From Planktosalinus lacus (lineage in GTDB: Bacteria > Bacteroidota > Bacteroidia > Flavobacteriales > Flavobacteriaceae), in contig NZ_BMGK01000005.1 in assembly GCF_014640155.1 (NCBI RefSeq), forward strand, positions 124,001-188,000: DNA of 64,000 bases, read 5' to 3'. Positions 18,435 to 26,938 of the stretch are shown here, piece after piece. The notes under the pieces were generated by a model. That model did no database searches. It saw nothing but the letters and a program-made list of their open reading frames with translations, and was not told where the DNA came from. Each line of letters starts with the position of its first letter. Position 1 is the first letter of the stretch. The translations under genes were made by a program, and so were the position numbers.

Positions 18435-19313
18435 TTATTTTAGAACTTTTACAGTTTGAGTACTGTTACCAATAGTAACTTCTACAAAGTAAATACCAGA
18501 GTTATAAGAACTCATGTCTATTGATTTAGAGTTTTCAACTGTTTGAAGTAATTTTCCTGTTACATCAAATACAGAAACTGTATTAACAGCATCAGTCGAT
18601 TTAATGTTTAATTGGTCAACTACAGGGTTTGGATAAACACTGAAAGATGCATTTTCAAATTCGTTAGCTGAAAGTATTCCATCAACGTACCTGAAACTGT
18701 CAATGTAGTAACTGTTTGTTGCTCCTGCAGAATAGTAGTTTACACCACCCAAAGCATTAGCGGCTACTCCACCAGTACCTACAAAAGGCTCACCATCAAG
18801 GAATATATCTCCATTGATATAAAGGTTTTGAGTTGAAGCATCAAGATTGATTTCATGCTTTACTTCAAACCATTCCCCTTCAGTGTAAGGAAATGTAGCG
18901 CCTGTCTCTGAATAAGTAATCACACCAGGAGCTCCTCCTGTTGTAGTTTCACCAACATAATATTCACCATTCCACTGAGTTCCTGCAATTTCATTATCTT
19001 GAATATTCCAATAACCAGTTGAACCAGCATCTACATACATATGAAATTGAATGGTCCAAGTTCCTGAAGCCTGATTTCCTAAGAGGAATATCACATCATC
19101 AGTTTGGTTATTTCCAACATACATTGAATTTGGTTCTGATTGAGAAATGTCAATAACGACATTACAATCTGTAACTCCTGCAGCCGGCCACATTTCAATA
19201 AATGGTGACTGAGGACTAACAGGTCCAAGACTCATGTCGTCAAAGTTAATGTCATACTGTGCCGTTGCACCAAATGCAATTAAAGCAATTGCTAAAGTGT
19301 AAATTTTCTTCAT
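18435..19313 (-). CDS. Secreted protein with type IX secretion sorting domain
   Basis: 292 residues. Signal peptide (MKKIYTLAIALIAFGATAQ), a beta-rich middle domain (about 20-210) rich in Gly, Thr and Asn with GTWTIQFHMYVDAGSTGYWN, and a C-terminal type A sorting domain (about 219-292) with ENASFSVYPNPVVDQLNI, VFDVTGKLL and SGIYFVEVTIG...TVKVLK. The middle resembles a concanavalin/LamG-like beta sandwich but no catalytic residues are clear. Expected at the cell surface or released via the T9SS. Stands alone with its own terminator, divergent from the mutase gene. Confidence 0.85.
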   Translation of the reverse strand: MKKIYTLAIALIAFGATAQYDINFDDMSLGPVSPQSPFIEMWPAAGVTDCNVVIDISQSEPNSMYVGNNQTDDVIFLLGNQASGTWTIQFHMYVDAGSTGYWNIQDNEIAGTQWNGEYYVGETTTGGAPGVITYSETGATFPYTEGEWFEVKHEINLDASTQNLYINGDIFLDGEPFVGTGGVAANALGGVNYYSAGATNSYYIDSFRYVDGILSANEFENASFSVYPNPVVDQLNIKSTDAVNTVSVFDVTGKLLQTVENSKSIDMSSYNSGIYFVEVTIGNSTQTVKVLK

Positions 19314-19488
19314 AATAGTTTGTTTTTAAGTTTAATTAATATTCAATGAGCTAAAGTAGTAATACAGGACGACAAATAAAAATTATTTAACAGTAAATCT
19401 TGATATATTTATTAATTTCAAAGTACATTTTCATACTGAATACTCTATGTTTTTGTAAATTGCAGCTCTAAAATAGAATCAACACAGT

Positions 19489-22400
19489 ATGGAAAATCAA
19501 ACTCCTTATAAACCCAAAAATAAAGTTAGAATAGTTACCGCAGCTTCCCTTTTTGATGGCCACGATGCCGCTATCAATATTATGCGTCGCATTATACAGT
19601 CAACCGGTGTTGAAGTAATTCATCTTGGTCACGACCGAAGTGTGGAAGAAGTGGTCAATACTGCAATTCAGGAAGATGCCAACGCCATTGCAATGACTTC
19701 CTATCAAGGCGGGCACAATGAGTATTTTAAGTATATGTATGATTTGCTTCAGGAAAAAGGCGCTAGCCATATCAAGGTTTTTGGTGGCGGAGGGGGTGTA
19801 ATCCTTCCAGAAGAAATTAAAGAGTTGATGGATTATGGTATCACGCGCATCTATTCACCTGATGATGGTCGTCAATTAGGACTTCAGGGGATGATCAACG
19901 ACCTGGTGAAACAAGCTGATTTTCCTGTTGGAGACAAATTGGGTGATGAGTTTGATGAATTGGAGTCAAAAAAACCAACGGCGATTGCACGCATCATCTC
20001 ATCTGCAGAAAATTTTCCTGAAATAGCAAAGCCTGTATTAGAAGCGATTCATAAAAAAAATAAAAACTCAAAAACTCCGGTGCTGGGTATTACGGGAACC
20101 GGTGGTGCCGGAAAGTCATCTTTGGTCGATGAACTAGTGAGACGTTTTTTGATTGATTTTCCTCAAAAAACCATAGGTATAATTTCTGTAGATCCTTCCA
20201 AAAGAAAAACAGGTGGTGCACTCTTGGGCGACCGCATACGAATGAATGCTATCAATAACCCAAGAGTATATATGCGCTCATTGGCAACACGCCAGTCTAA
20301 TTTAGCGCTTTCCAAATATGTAGCTGAAGCCATTGCCATTTTGAAGGCTGCAAAATATGACTTGATCATTTTGGAAACTTCAGGAATTGGGCAAAGTGAT
20401 ACCGAAATCATTGAGCATAGTGATATGTCACTATATGTAATGACCCCGGAGTTTGGAGCTGCTACTCAGCTTGAAAAAATTGATATGCTTGATTTTGCCG
20501 ATTTGGTTGCTATCAACAAATTTGACAAACGGGGTGCACAGGATGCTTTGCGTGATGTAAAAAAACAATACCAACGCAACCACGGACTTTGGGATGCCAA
20601 ATCAGAAACGCTACCGGTTTTTGGAACAATCGCTTCACAGTTCAATGACCCGGGAATGAACACACTTTACAAAAAAGTGATGGAAGTTTTAGAAGAAAAA
20701 ACGGGATCAGACCTCAAAAGCACGTTTGAAATTACAGACGAAATGTCTGAAAAAATATTTGTCATACCTCCGGCACGCACTCGCTACCTTTCAGAAATTG
20801 CTGAAAACAACCGTGCTTATGACAAGAAAGCTAACGAACAGGTGGAAGTGGCCCAGCGACTTTACGGAATCTATAAAACATTGGAATCGATTTCAGAAAC
20901 TAAAATTAGCATTACTTCCGGTGGTCTGGAATTTGAAAAAAACGAAGCTTCCGAAAAAGAATTGAGCAAACTCCTTTTGGCCGAGTTTGATCGCTTGAAA
21001 ATGGATATGGATCCTTACAACTGGGAAAAGTTAGTCAATTGGGAAGAAGTCCAAAAAAAATACCAGGGACAATACTACAGTTTTAAAGTGCGCGATAAAG
21101 AAATCAAGATAGAAACCCATACTGAATCACTTTCACACTTGAAAATTCCAAAAGTGGCTTTACCAAAGTATCAAGCCTGGGGTGATTTATTGAGATGGAT
21201 GTTACAGGAAAATGTTCCGGGAGAGTTTCCCTATACTTCCGGTTTGTATCCATTTAAACGTCAAGGGGAAGACCCCACACGCATGTTTGCAGGTGAAGGT
21301 GGTCCTGAACGCACCAACCGTCGCTTTCATTATGTGAGTCTGGGAATGCCCGCCAAGCGTCTTTCCACAGCTTTTGATAGTGTGACCCTTTACGGAAACG
21401 ACCCTGATTACAGACCTGATATTTATGGAAAAATTGGTAATGCAGGAGTCTCAATTTGTTGTTTAGACGATGCTAAAAAACTGTATTCTGGTTTTGATTT
21501 GAGCCATCCGCTCACATCGGTGAGTATGACCATTAACGGTCCCGCACCGATGCTTTTAGGCTTTTTTATGAATGCCGCCATCGACCAGAATTGTGAGAAA
21601 TATATCAAGGAAAACGGACTCGAAAAGGAAGTAGAAGCCAAAATCGCAAAAATTTTCAAAGACAAAGGTGTTGAACGCCCCAGATACAATGGAGAATTAC
21701 CCGCTGGGAATGATGGGCTGGGCCTGATGTTATTAGGTTTAACAGGAGATTTGGTGCTTCCTAAAGAGGTGTATGAAAAAATCAAAGCAGAAACCCTAAC
21801 ACAAGTGAGAGGTACAGTTCAGGCAGATATTTTAAAGGAAGACCAGGCACAAAACACCTGTATTTTTTCTACCGAATTTGCTTTACGTTTAATGGGTGAT
21901 GTTCAGGAATATTTTATTGAGGAAAAGGTGCGCAATTTCTATTCGGTATCTATTTCGGGATATCATATTGCTGAAGCCGGCGCCAATCCCATTACACAAT
22001 TGGCTTTAACGCTTTCAAACGGGTTCACTTACGTGGAATACTATTTAAGCAGGGGAATGGACATCAATGATTTTGGACCAAACCTGTCCTTCTTTTTCTC
22101 AAACGGTATTGACCCTGAATATGCTGTAATTGGTCGTGTTGCTCGTCGCATTTGGTCAAAGGCTTTAAAAGAAAAATACGGAGCCAATCCACGAGCACAA
22201 ATGCTGAAATATCATATTCAGACTTCCGGAAGGTCTTTACACGCTCAGGAAATTGACTTCAACGACATCAGAACAACTCTTCAGGCCTTATATGCGATTT
22301 ACGACAATTGTAACTCTTTGCACACTAACGCCTATGATGAAGCCATCACAACGCCTACGGAAGAATCTGTAAGGAGAGCAATGGCCATTCAGTTGATTAT

Positions 22401-22908
22401 TAATAAAGAACTTGGATTGGCTAAAAATGAAAACCCAATACAAGGCGCTTTTATAATTGAAGAACTGACAGAGCTTGTGGAAGAAGCCGTTCTATTGGAG
22501 TTTGATCGCATTACAGAAAGAGGAGGGGTTTTAGGAGCAATGGAAACGATGTATCAGCGCAGTAAAATCCAGGAAGAGAGTTTGTATTATGAAACTTTGA
22601 AGCACACCGGTGAATTCCCTATTATTGGTGTGAATACATTTTTAAGTTCTAAAGGGTCCCCAACTATACTTCCTGCCGAAGTGATTCGCGCTACAGAGGA
22701 AGAAAAAGAGTTTCAGATTCAGACCTTAAAAAACCTTCATCAAACTTATGAAGACAGAGCTGAAGCTGCTTTAAATAAAGTGAAAGAAGCAGCCATCAAA
22801 AATCAGAATATGTTTAAGGAATTGATGGAAGCTACCAAAGTGTGTTCCTTAGGTCAAATCACTACCGCATTATTTGAAGTTGGTGGGCAGTATAGAAGAA
22901 ATATGTAA
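19489..22908 (+). CDS. icmF: Fused B12-dependent acyl-CoA mutase, IcmF type
   Basis: 1139 residues in the IcmF order: B12-binding domain (about 10-150; [33 protein letters not shown]), MeaB/ArgK-like GTPase (about 200-430; P-loop [28 protein letters not shown]), then the TIM-barrel mutase. The substrate positions carry F600 (RMFAGEGG) and Q788 (DQAQNTCIF), the isobutyryl/butyryl-CoA pair, where methylmalonyl-CoA mutases have Tyr and Arg. Predicted reaction: isobutyryl-CoA to n-butyryl-CoA with an in-built GTPase chaperone. There is extra sequence around 705-775 ([17 protein letters not shown]). A small lipoprotein follows 37 bases later. Confidence 0.92.
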   Translation: MENQTPYKPKNKVRIVTAASLFDGHDAAINIMRRIIQSTGVEVIHLGHDRSVEEVVNTAIQEDANAIAMTSYQGGHNEYFKYMYDLLQEKGASHIKVFGGGGGVILPEEIKELMDYGITRIYSPDDGRQLGLQGMINDLVKQADFPVGDKLGDEFDELESKKPTAIARIISSAENFPEIAKPVLEAIHKKNKNSKTPVLGITGTGGAGKSSLVDELVRRFLIDFPQKTIGIISVDPSKRKTGGALLGDRIRMNAINNPRVYMRSLATRQSNLALSKYVAEAIAILKAAKYDLIILETSGIGQSDTEIIEHSDMSLYVMTPEFGAATQLEKIDMLDFADLVAINKFDKRGAQDALRDVKKQYQRNHGLWDAKSETLPVFGTIASQFNDPGMNTLYKKVMEVLEEKTGSDLKSTFEITDEMSEKIFVIPPARTRYLSEIAENNRAYDKKANEQVEVAQRLYGIYKTLESISETKISITSGGLEFEKNEASEKELSKLLLAEFDRLKMDMDPYNWEKLVNWEEVQKKYQGQYYSFKVRDKEIKIETHTESLSHLKIPKVALPKYQAWGDLLRWMLQENVPGEFPYTSGLYPFKRQGEDPTRMFAGEGGPERTNRRFHYVSLGMPAKRLSTAFDSVTLYGNDPDYRPDIYGKIGNAGVSICCLDDAKKLYSGFDLSHPLTSVSMTINGPAPMLLGFFMNAAIDQNCEKYIKENGLEKEVEAKIAKIFKDKGVERPRYNGELPAGNDGLGLMLLGLTGDLVLPKEVYEKIKAETLTQVRGTVQADILKEDQAQNTCIFSTEFALRLMGDVQEYFIEEKVRNFYSVSISGYHIAEAGANPITQLALTLSNGFTYVEYYLSRGMDINDFGPNLSFFFSNGIDPEYAVIGRVARRIWSKALKEKYGANPRAQMLKYHIQTSGRSLHAQEIDFNDIRTTLQALYAIYDNCNSLHTNAYDEAITTPTEESVRRAMAIQLIINKELGLAKNENPIQGAFIIEELTELVEEAVLLEFDRITERGGVLGAMETMYQRSKIQEESLYYETLKHTGEFPIIGVNTFLSSKGSPTILPAEVIRATEEEKEFQIQTLKNLHQTYEDRAEAALNKVKEAAIKNQNMFKELMEATKVCSLGQITTALFEVGGQYRRNM

Positions 22909-22945
22909 AAATATCGCCCTCATCCATAATAGCAGTTAAAGTAAA

Positions 22946-23464
22946 ATGGAAAAAAGACATTCAATACTGAGCATAGTTTATGTTGTTTTGTTAATGCTTG
23001 CCATTTCCTGTAATGATATGAAAAAAGAACAGGAAGCAGAAACAGTTTTAGAAACAGACACTACCACAATTGTTGGTGAGGCTTTAATTGATAAAAATGA
23101 CCCTTCTATTTGGATTTATGATTTTGAATCTGATATTCCTGTAAGAAACAGAAGGGTACAAAAGGGCGTTTTTACTCCAAATCAATGGATTGATTTTTTA
23201 AACTCCCAAAATGAAAAAGTTCATTTAGAGTTTTTAAAACATTCAAGAGACACCCTTTTTGTTTCAATTCCGGAAAGTAATTTTTTGACTCAGCAAATGG
23301 GTTCAACAGGAGCCGATGGGTATTTATCTGTTGCTACTTTTACACTTACAGAGTCTGAAAATGTAAATTATGTTCAATTTGATTTTGAAGAAGGCGATCA
23401 CGCCTTTCCCGGAACATATAGCAGGCAATTTTATGTCGACAGAAATAAAGAAAGATTTCAATAA
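22946..23464 (+). CDS. Predicted lipoprotein, unknown function
   Basis: 172 residues. Signal peptide with a lipobox-like LAISC (cysteine about 22), then a soluble domain with DPSIWIYDFESDIPVRNRRVQKG and a beta-rich C-terminus (YVQFDFEEGDHAFPGTYSRQFY). I do not recognise the family. The stop codon overlaps the sugE ATG by one base, so the two are translationally linked. Confidence 0.65.
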   Translation: MEKRHSILSIVYVVLLMLAISCNDMKKEQEAETVLETDTTTIVGEALIDKNDPSIWIYDFESDIPVRNRRVQKGVFTPNQWIDFLNSQNEKVHLEFLKHSRDTLFVSIPESNFLTQQMGSTGADGYLSVATFTLTESENVNYVQFDFEEGDHAFPGTYSRQFYVDRNKERFQ

Positions 23465-23790
23465 TGCACTGGACTCTCCTCATTATCGCCGGACTCTTTG
23501 AAGTTGGTTTTGCATTTTGCTTAGGAAAGGCAAAACTGGTAACCGGAACTACACAATTTCTTTGGTTAACCGGTTTTATAATTTGTTTGAGTATAAGTAT
23601 GTTGCTGCTTTATAAAGCCATTCAGGTAATTCCAATTGGAACAGCTTATGGAGTCTGGACAGGAATTGGTGCGGCTGGTACAGTAATTATTGGACTTTTA
23701 TTTTTTAAAGAACCTATGTCTTTCTGGAGGTTATTTTTTCTATTTACGTTAATAGCCTCGGTGGTTGGTTTAAAAGTGGTTACAAACTAA
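23464..23790 (+). CDS. Small multidrug resistance (SMR) transporter, SugE/Gdx-like
   Basis: 108 residues, four membrane helices, with the essential glutamate E13 in the first helix (IIAGLFEVGFAFCLG) and the family blocks IPIGTAYGVWTGIGAAGTVIIG and FKEPMSFWRLFF. SugE-like members export guanidinium or quaternary ammonium cations. No guanidine riboswitch is evident; the gene starts within the stop of the preceding lipoprotein gene. It ends overlapping the convergent gene by 4 bases (CTAA shared as two stops). Confidence 0.88.
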   Translation: MHWTLLIIAGLFEVGFAFCLGKAKLVTGTTQFLWLTGFIICLSISMLLLYKAIQVIPIGTAYGVWTGIGAAGTVIIGLLFFKEPMSFWRLFFLFTLIASVVGLKVVTN

Positions 23791-24182
23791 AGGGACAAAT
23801 GCCATTGTCGTTGCATTTTTCTAAAACCTTTCAATTCCTTTCGTAGCAGTGCTATGAATTCCTTTCCGTTTGGAACTGAATGTTCTAAACGTTCACAATT
23901 TTTGTAGAGTAACTTAGAAAGACGGGCAACAGAAGCTGCGTGCTTATGCCTTTCTTCAGTATATTTTTTTTGTTCAGCGTTAATTATTTCCGGAATGATT
24001 GAACTCGACTTTTGAACGATATCACCAGTATAATAAATTTCAGGATGTTCTTCTCCCTTTTCATTTAAAACGGCCATATCGTGAACTAAAAACTGCGAGA
24101 GACTTTTTGATAAGGTGAAAATCTCCAAAGCCTTTTTATACAAAGGTGAATTAGGCAATTTTAAATGAATGTTATAGTTCAT
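23787..24182 (-). CDS. Conserved hypothetical helical protein
   Basis: 131 residues from ATG 24182 (MNYNIHLKLPNSPLYKKALEIF). An upstream in-frame start would run through the divergent lrp gene and is rejected. The protein looks like a bundle of long helices (LYKKALEIFTLSKSLSQFLVHDM; EEHPEIYYTGDIVQKSSSI; KKYTEERHKHAASVARLSKLLYKNCERLE) with no signal or membrane segment. It resembles small four-helix proteins, but I cannot name the family. Divergent from lrp (gap 124 bases). Confidence 0.6.
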   Translation of the reverse strand: MNYNIHLKLPNSPLYKKALEIFTLSKSLSQFLVHDMAVLNEKGEEHPEIYYTGDIVQKSSSIIPEIINAEQKKYTEERHKHAASVARLSKLLYKNCERLEHSVPNGKEFIALLRKELKGFRKMQRQWHLSL

Positions 24183-24306
24183 ATCAGGCGAATTTTTGGG
24201 GAGCTCAATTTTATGCAAAGTTATAGAGAAACTAGGTTCTTTTGCTTTTAAAAATAAAATATATAGTATATTTACTTTGTAATAAAAATTAATAGAACTA
24301 AAAACT

Positions 24307-24756
24307 ATGGAAATAAAAGTTGACTCTGTGAATTGGGAGATTTTGAAACACTTACAAATAAATGCCCGCATTTCGATGGCAGCGCTCAGTAAGAAAGTTG
24401 GGCTTACAGCTCCCGCTGTTGTGGAGCGAATTAAAAAAATGGAAGACATAGGAATTATCAGGGGGTATTATACGCAACTTTCTTATATCAAAACAGGATA
24501 TCAATTAAAAGCAATTATAACTCTGAAAGTTTTTATGGGAAGATTAAAACCATTTTTGGACAGGGTTTCAGAGTTTAAAGAAGTAATCAATTGTTATCGA
24601 ATAACCGGTAATGAAAACATTATAATGGAAGTGGTTTTAAAAAATCAAAAACATCTAGAACAATTTATTGACCAACTTATCTCCTATGGCGAAACCAAAA
24701 CTCACATTGTTTTGTCAAATAAAATTGAGAATGCACCCATTTTGCCACCTAACTAG
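24307..24756 (+). CDS. Lrp/AsnC family transcriptional regulator
   Basis: 149 residues. N-terminal winged helix-turn-helix (about 1-60: VDSVNWEILKHLQINARISMAALSKKVGLTAPAVVERIKKMEDIGIIRGY) followed by the RAM ligand domain (65-140, with ITGNENIIMEVVLKNQKHLEQFI). Such proteins sense amino acids and often control transport or catabolism. The upstream region has TTACTTTG at about 24273-24280, one mismatch from the -7 consensus, within A/T-rich imperfect repeats that could be autoregulatory. Confidence 0.88.
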   Translation: MEIKVDSVNWEILKHLQINARISMAALSKKVGLTAPAVVERIKKMEDIGIIRGYYTQLSYIKTGYQLKAIITLKVFMGRLKPFLDRVSEFKEVINCYRITGNENIIMEVVLKNQKHLEQFIDQLISYGETKTHIVLSNKIENAPILPPN

Positions 24757-24808
24757 TTGGGATAAAAAATAATTTAGTAACTTTAATAAAATTCAAATAT
24801 TTTCTGGA

Positions 24809-25414
24809 ATGATGAGGCAATTACTATTTTGTGGATTACTATTTTTTAATTTTGGTCTAATAGCACAGTCATCAGAAAATGCAATTCAAGAAGTACAGGA
24901 CTTCCAGAATGAACTAAATGAACATTTTACAAACAGTGAGACTTCAATTTTACTTCCGGAAGATTTAGAGAATTTCACCGGGCTTCAATTTTACCCAATA
25001 AACTTAGACTTTAGAGTCAATGCTGAGTTTGTGAGAACCCCCAATGAAGTTCCCTTTCTGATGCCAACCACAACTGATAGACTTCCTGAATATATAAAAT
25101 ATGGAGAATTACATTTTTTATTGGAAGATAATTTAATGGTTTTAAATGTTTATCAAAATTTACATCCCAAAGAAGGCTATGAAGACTATTTATTTTTGCC
25201 ATTTACCGATTTAACCAGTGGTGCCGGCTCTTATGGTGGAGGTAGATATATTGATCTTTTTATTCCTGAGGGAAATGAAATGATTTTAGATTTCAATAAA
25301 GCATACAATCCTTATTGTGCCTACAACGCCGCTTATTCTTGCCCAATTCCACCGGAGGAAAATGATTTAAAAATTAGAATCGAGGCCGGAGTTCGTCATT
25401 TTAAAAATAAATAG
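24809..25414 (+). CDS. DUF1684 family secreted protein
   Basis: 201 residues with a signal peptide (MMRQLLFCGLLFFNFGLIAQ). The domain carries the DUF1684 signature: FLPFTDLTSGAGSYGGGRYIDL, FIPEGNEMILDFNKAYNPYCAYN, and CPIPPEENDLKIRIEAG. The function of the family is not established. ATG at 24809 or 24812. It is 52 bases after lrp and convergent with crcB (8-base gap). Confidence 0.82.
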   Translation: MMRQLLFCGLLFFNFGLIAQSSENAIQEVQDFQNELNEHFTNSETSILLPEDLENFTGLQFYPINLDFRVNAEFVRTPNEVPFLMPTTTDRLPEYIKYGELHFLLEDNLMVLNVYQNLHPKEGYEDYLFLPFTDLTSGAGSYGGGRYIDLFIPEGNEMILDFNKAYNPYCAYNAAYSCPIPPEENDLKIRIEAGVRHFKNK

Positions 25415-25422
25415 ACTACTTT

Positions 25423-25788
25423 TTACTTTGCCCACCATAAGCCAGTAAAAACAGCAGCAATCCCAACGATCAAAGTTGCACTGGAATAGATTGCAAATGT
25501 TGTGTAGTCCCCGGTTTTTAACAAGTTTGCATTTTCTGAAGCGAATGCAGAAAAAGTAGTAAATCCGCCACAAATACCAACGGTTAGAAAAAGTAAGTTT
25601 GTGTTCTCTGTTAGATTGTTTTTTATGGCATACCCCATTATAAATCCTAATAATAGGCTTCCTATTATATTTACTAAAAATGTTCCCAGAGGAATTTGCA
25701 ATGTTTCGTTATTTAGCAATTTACTTACAAAATATCTTAAAACACTTCCTAAGCCTCCACCTAAAAAGACAAAAACAACTTCTTTCAT
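25423..25788 (-). CDS. crcB: Fluoride channel CrcB/Fluc
   Basis: 121 residues, four membrane helices, with the family motifs GGGLGSVLRYFVSK, GTFLVNIIGSLLLGF (pore asparagine) and GICGGFTTFSAFASE (phenylalanine-lined pore and central Na+ site). CrcB dimers export toxic fluoride. The start codon overlaps the stop of the upstream SRPBCC gene by one base, so they form an operon; no fluoride riboswitch is present immediately before it. Confidence 0.93.
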   Translation of the reverse strand: MKEVVFVFLGGGLGSVLRYFVSKLLNNETLQIPLGTFLVNIIGSLLLGFIMGYAIKNNLTENTNLLFLTVGICGGFTTFSAFASENANLLKTGDYTTFAIYSSATLIVGIAAVFTGLWWAK

Positions 25789-26849
25789 TATAAATCTATA
25801 GTTTCAATGTTTTCTTGCTCAACGGGAATGTAAATATCGGTCTTCCATTTTGCAGGATTGGGCTCCTCTGGTAGGTTTTTTGCATAAACCTCAATTATGC
25901 TAAGGTTTTCGTCTTTATTCAAACCTGAATCGTTCAGGTATTTTTCTGCAGCTTCATATGCTTCATCTAAATAAGTGAGTTTTCCTGAGAGAGTAACTTT
26001 TACTGCAGATATGCTTGGTAAATAACCTGTAATTGCCGGACTGTTGTCAGGTAATATCACACGGTCAGGTGTAGGTATACCCACCGAAAAAATGGTTGAA
26101 TTATTCATTTCGTCCCAACTTAAATAGGCCACAAAGGGACTTCCATCAATGGGGATATTGTTTTCATTCATAAAAGATTTTAATTGCGAAATCATGGGAG
26201 CTGCTTTAGCACTCACTTCAGTCTGTTTAGAAGCTGTGCTATTGTATAAATAAAAACCACCACTGTGTTGGGTGAGGCCGATAACTTCAATGGAATATTC
26301 ATTCATTTTGACTTGAAGTACACTATCAAGGTTCTGAAGCGATTCTTGATACATTTCACTAATTGAGGCTTCAATATCAATTTTTTTTACGGCCATATAT
26401 ACCTTTTCTATAAGACTTAATTCACCATTCATACTCCACCTTAGGTTTGTTTTTTTTCCGGTAACATCAGGATCAAAACTCCAAAGGACCTGGTGGCCTT
26501 CATCTTCTAAAGAACCGTTAAAAATAATTTTTTGGGTGAGAGAATCATATGGATTGCTGGTGATAGTTTGCATAGCGCCTTTTCCTTCCTTTTCACTTTC
26601 CCAGGAGTAAAAGCTACCTTCTCCTTTCGTGTTTTCTGGATAATGTATTTTTAAAGATTCATCCTTCATCCAGGAACCCCAATGTTCCCAATTTTTAAAA
26701 TCACTTACTTCATTAAAAACAACCTGGACAGGTGCGTCAATTTCAATTTGCTCTTTCACAGAAAACTTGCCGTCCTGGGTTCCAAAATAAAGAGCAGTTC
26801 CAATGAAAACAATGAGTAACAAAAAGAATAAGTATTTGAAAAATTTCAT
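25788..26849 (-). CDS. SRPBCC (START-like) domain fused to a GyrI-like ligand domain
   Basis: 353 residues. One N-terminal membrane segment (about 5-22), then an SRPBCC polyketide-cyclase-like domain (30-165: EIDAPVQVVFNEVSDFKNWEHWGSWM, a common pattern), then a GyrI/AraC effector-binding-like domain (about 195-350: GGFYLYNSTASKQ, AAEKYLNDSGLNKDENLSIIEVY). Both folds bind small hydrophobic ligands; no enzyme function is assigned. Co-transcribed with crcB through a one-base overlap, though a link to fluoride is not known. Confidence 0.8.
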   Translation of the reverse strand: MKFFKYLFFLLLIVFIGTALYFGTQDGKFSVKEQIEIDAPVQVVFNEVSDFKNWEHWGSWMKDESLKIHYPENTKGEGSFYSWESEKEGKGAMQTITSNPYDSLTQKIIFNGSLEDEGHQVLWSFDPDVTGKKTNLRWSMNGELSLIEKVYMAVKKIDIEASISEMYQESLQNLDSVLQVKMNEYSIEVIGLTQHSGGFYLYNSTASKQTEVSAKAAPMISQLKSFMNENNIPIDGSPFVAYLSWDEMNNSTIFSVGIPTPDRVILPDNSPAITGYLPSISAVKVTLSGKLTYLDEAYEAAEKYLNDSGLNKDENLSIIEVYAKNLPEEPNPAKWKTDIYIPVEQENIETIDL

Positions 26850-26907
26850 ATGAAAAAAATTATGGGTTCTAAAAGCTAAGATAACTAATATTACAATGCT
26901 AATTTAT

Positions 26908-26915
26908 TACATTTG
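26908..26915 (+). promoter_or_regulatory. Predicted -7 element for the DPP III gene
   Basis: TACATTTG matches TAnnTTTG. Its last base is part of an in-frame GTG (26915) that could be mistaken for a start; the lipoprotein start at 26939, 23 bases downstream, fits better. Confidence 0.5.
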
Positions 26916-26938
26916 TGGAAATCAAAAACGAATATAGA

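Noticed and set aside
21423-21785. 120-codon minus-strand frame inside icmF
   Set aside because: Shadow of the mutase coding frame.
24183-24449. N-terminal extension of the minus-strand hypothetical gene through the lrp gene
   Set aside because: The extra 89 residues are antisense to the helix-turn-helix coding region and look unlike protein; ATG 24182 gives a sensible start.
25789-26849. Search for a fluoride riboswitch before crcB
   Set aside because: crcB is preceded immediately by the overlapping SRPBCC gene and no riboswitch core was seen; the region upstream of the operon start shows nothing clear either.
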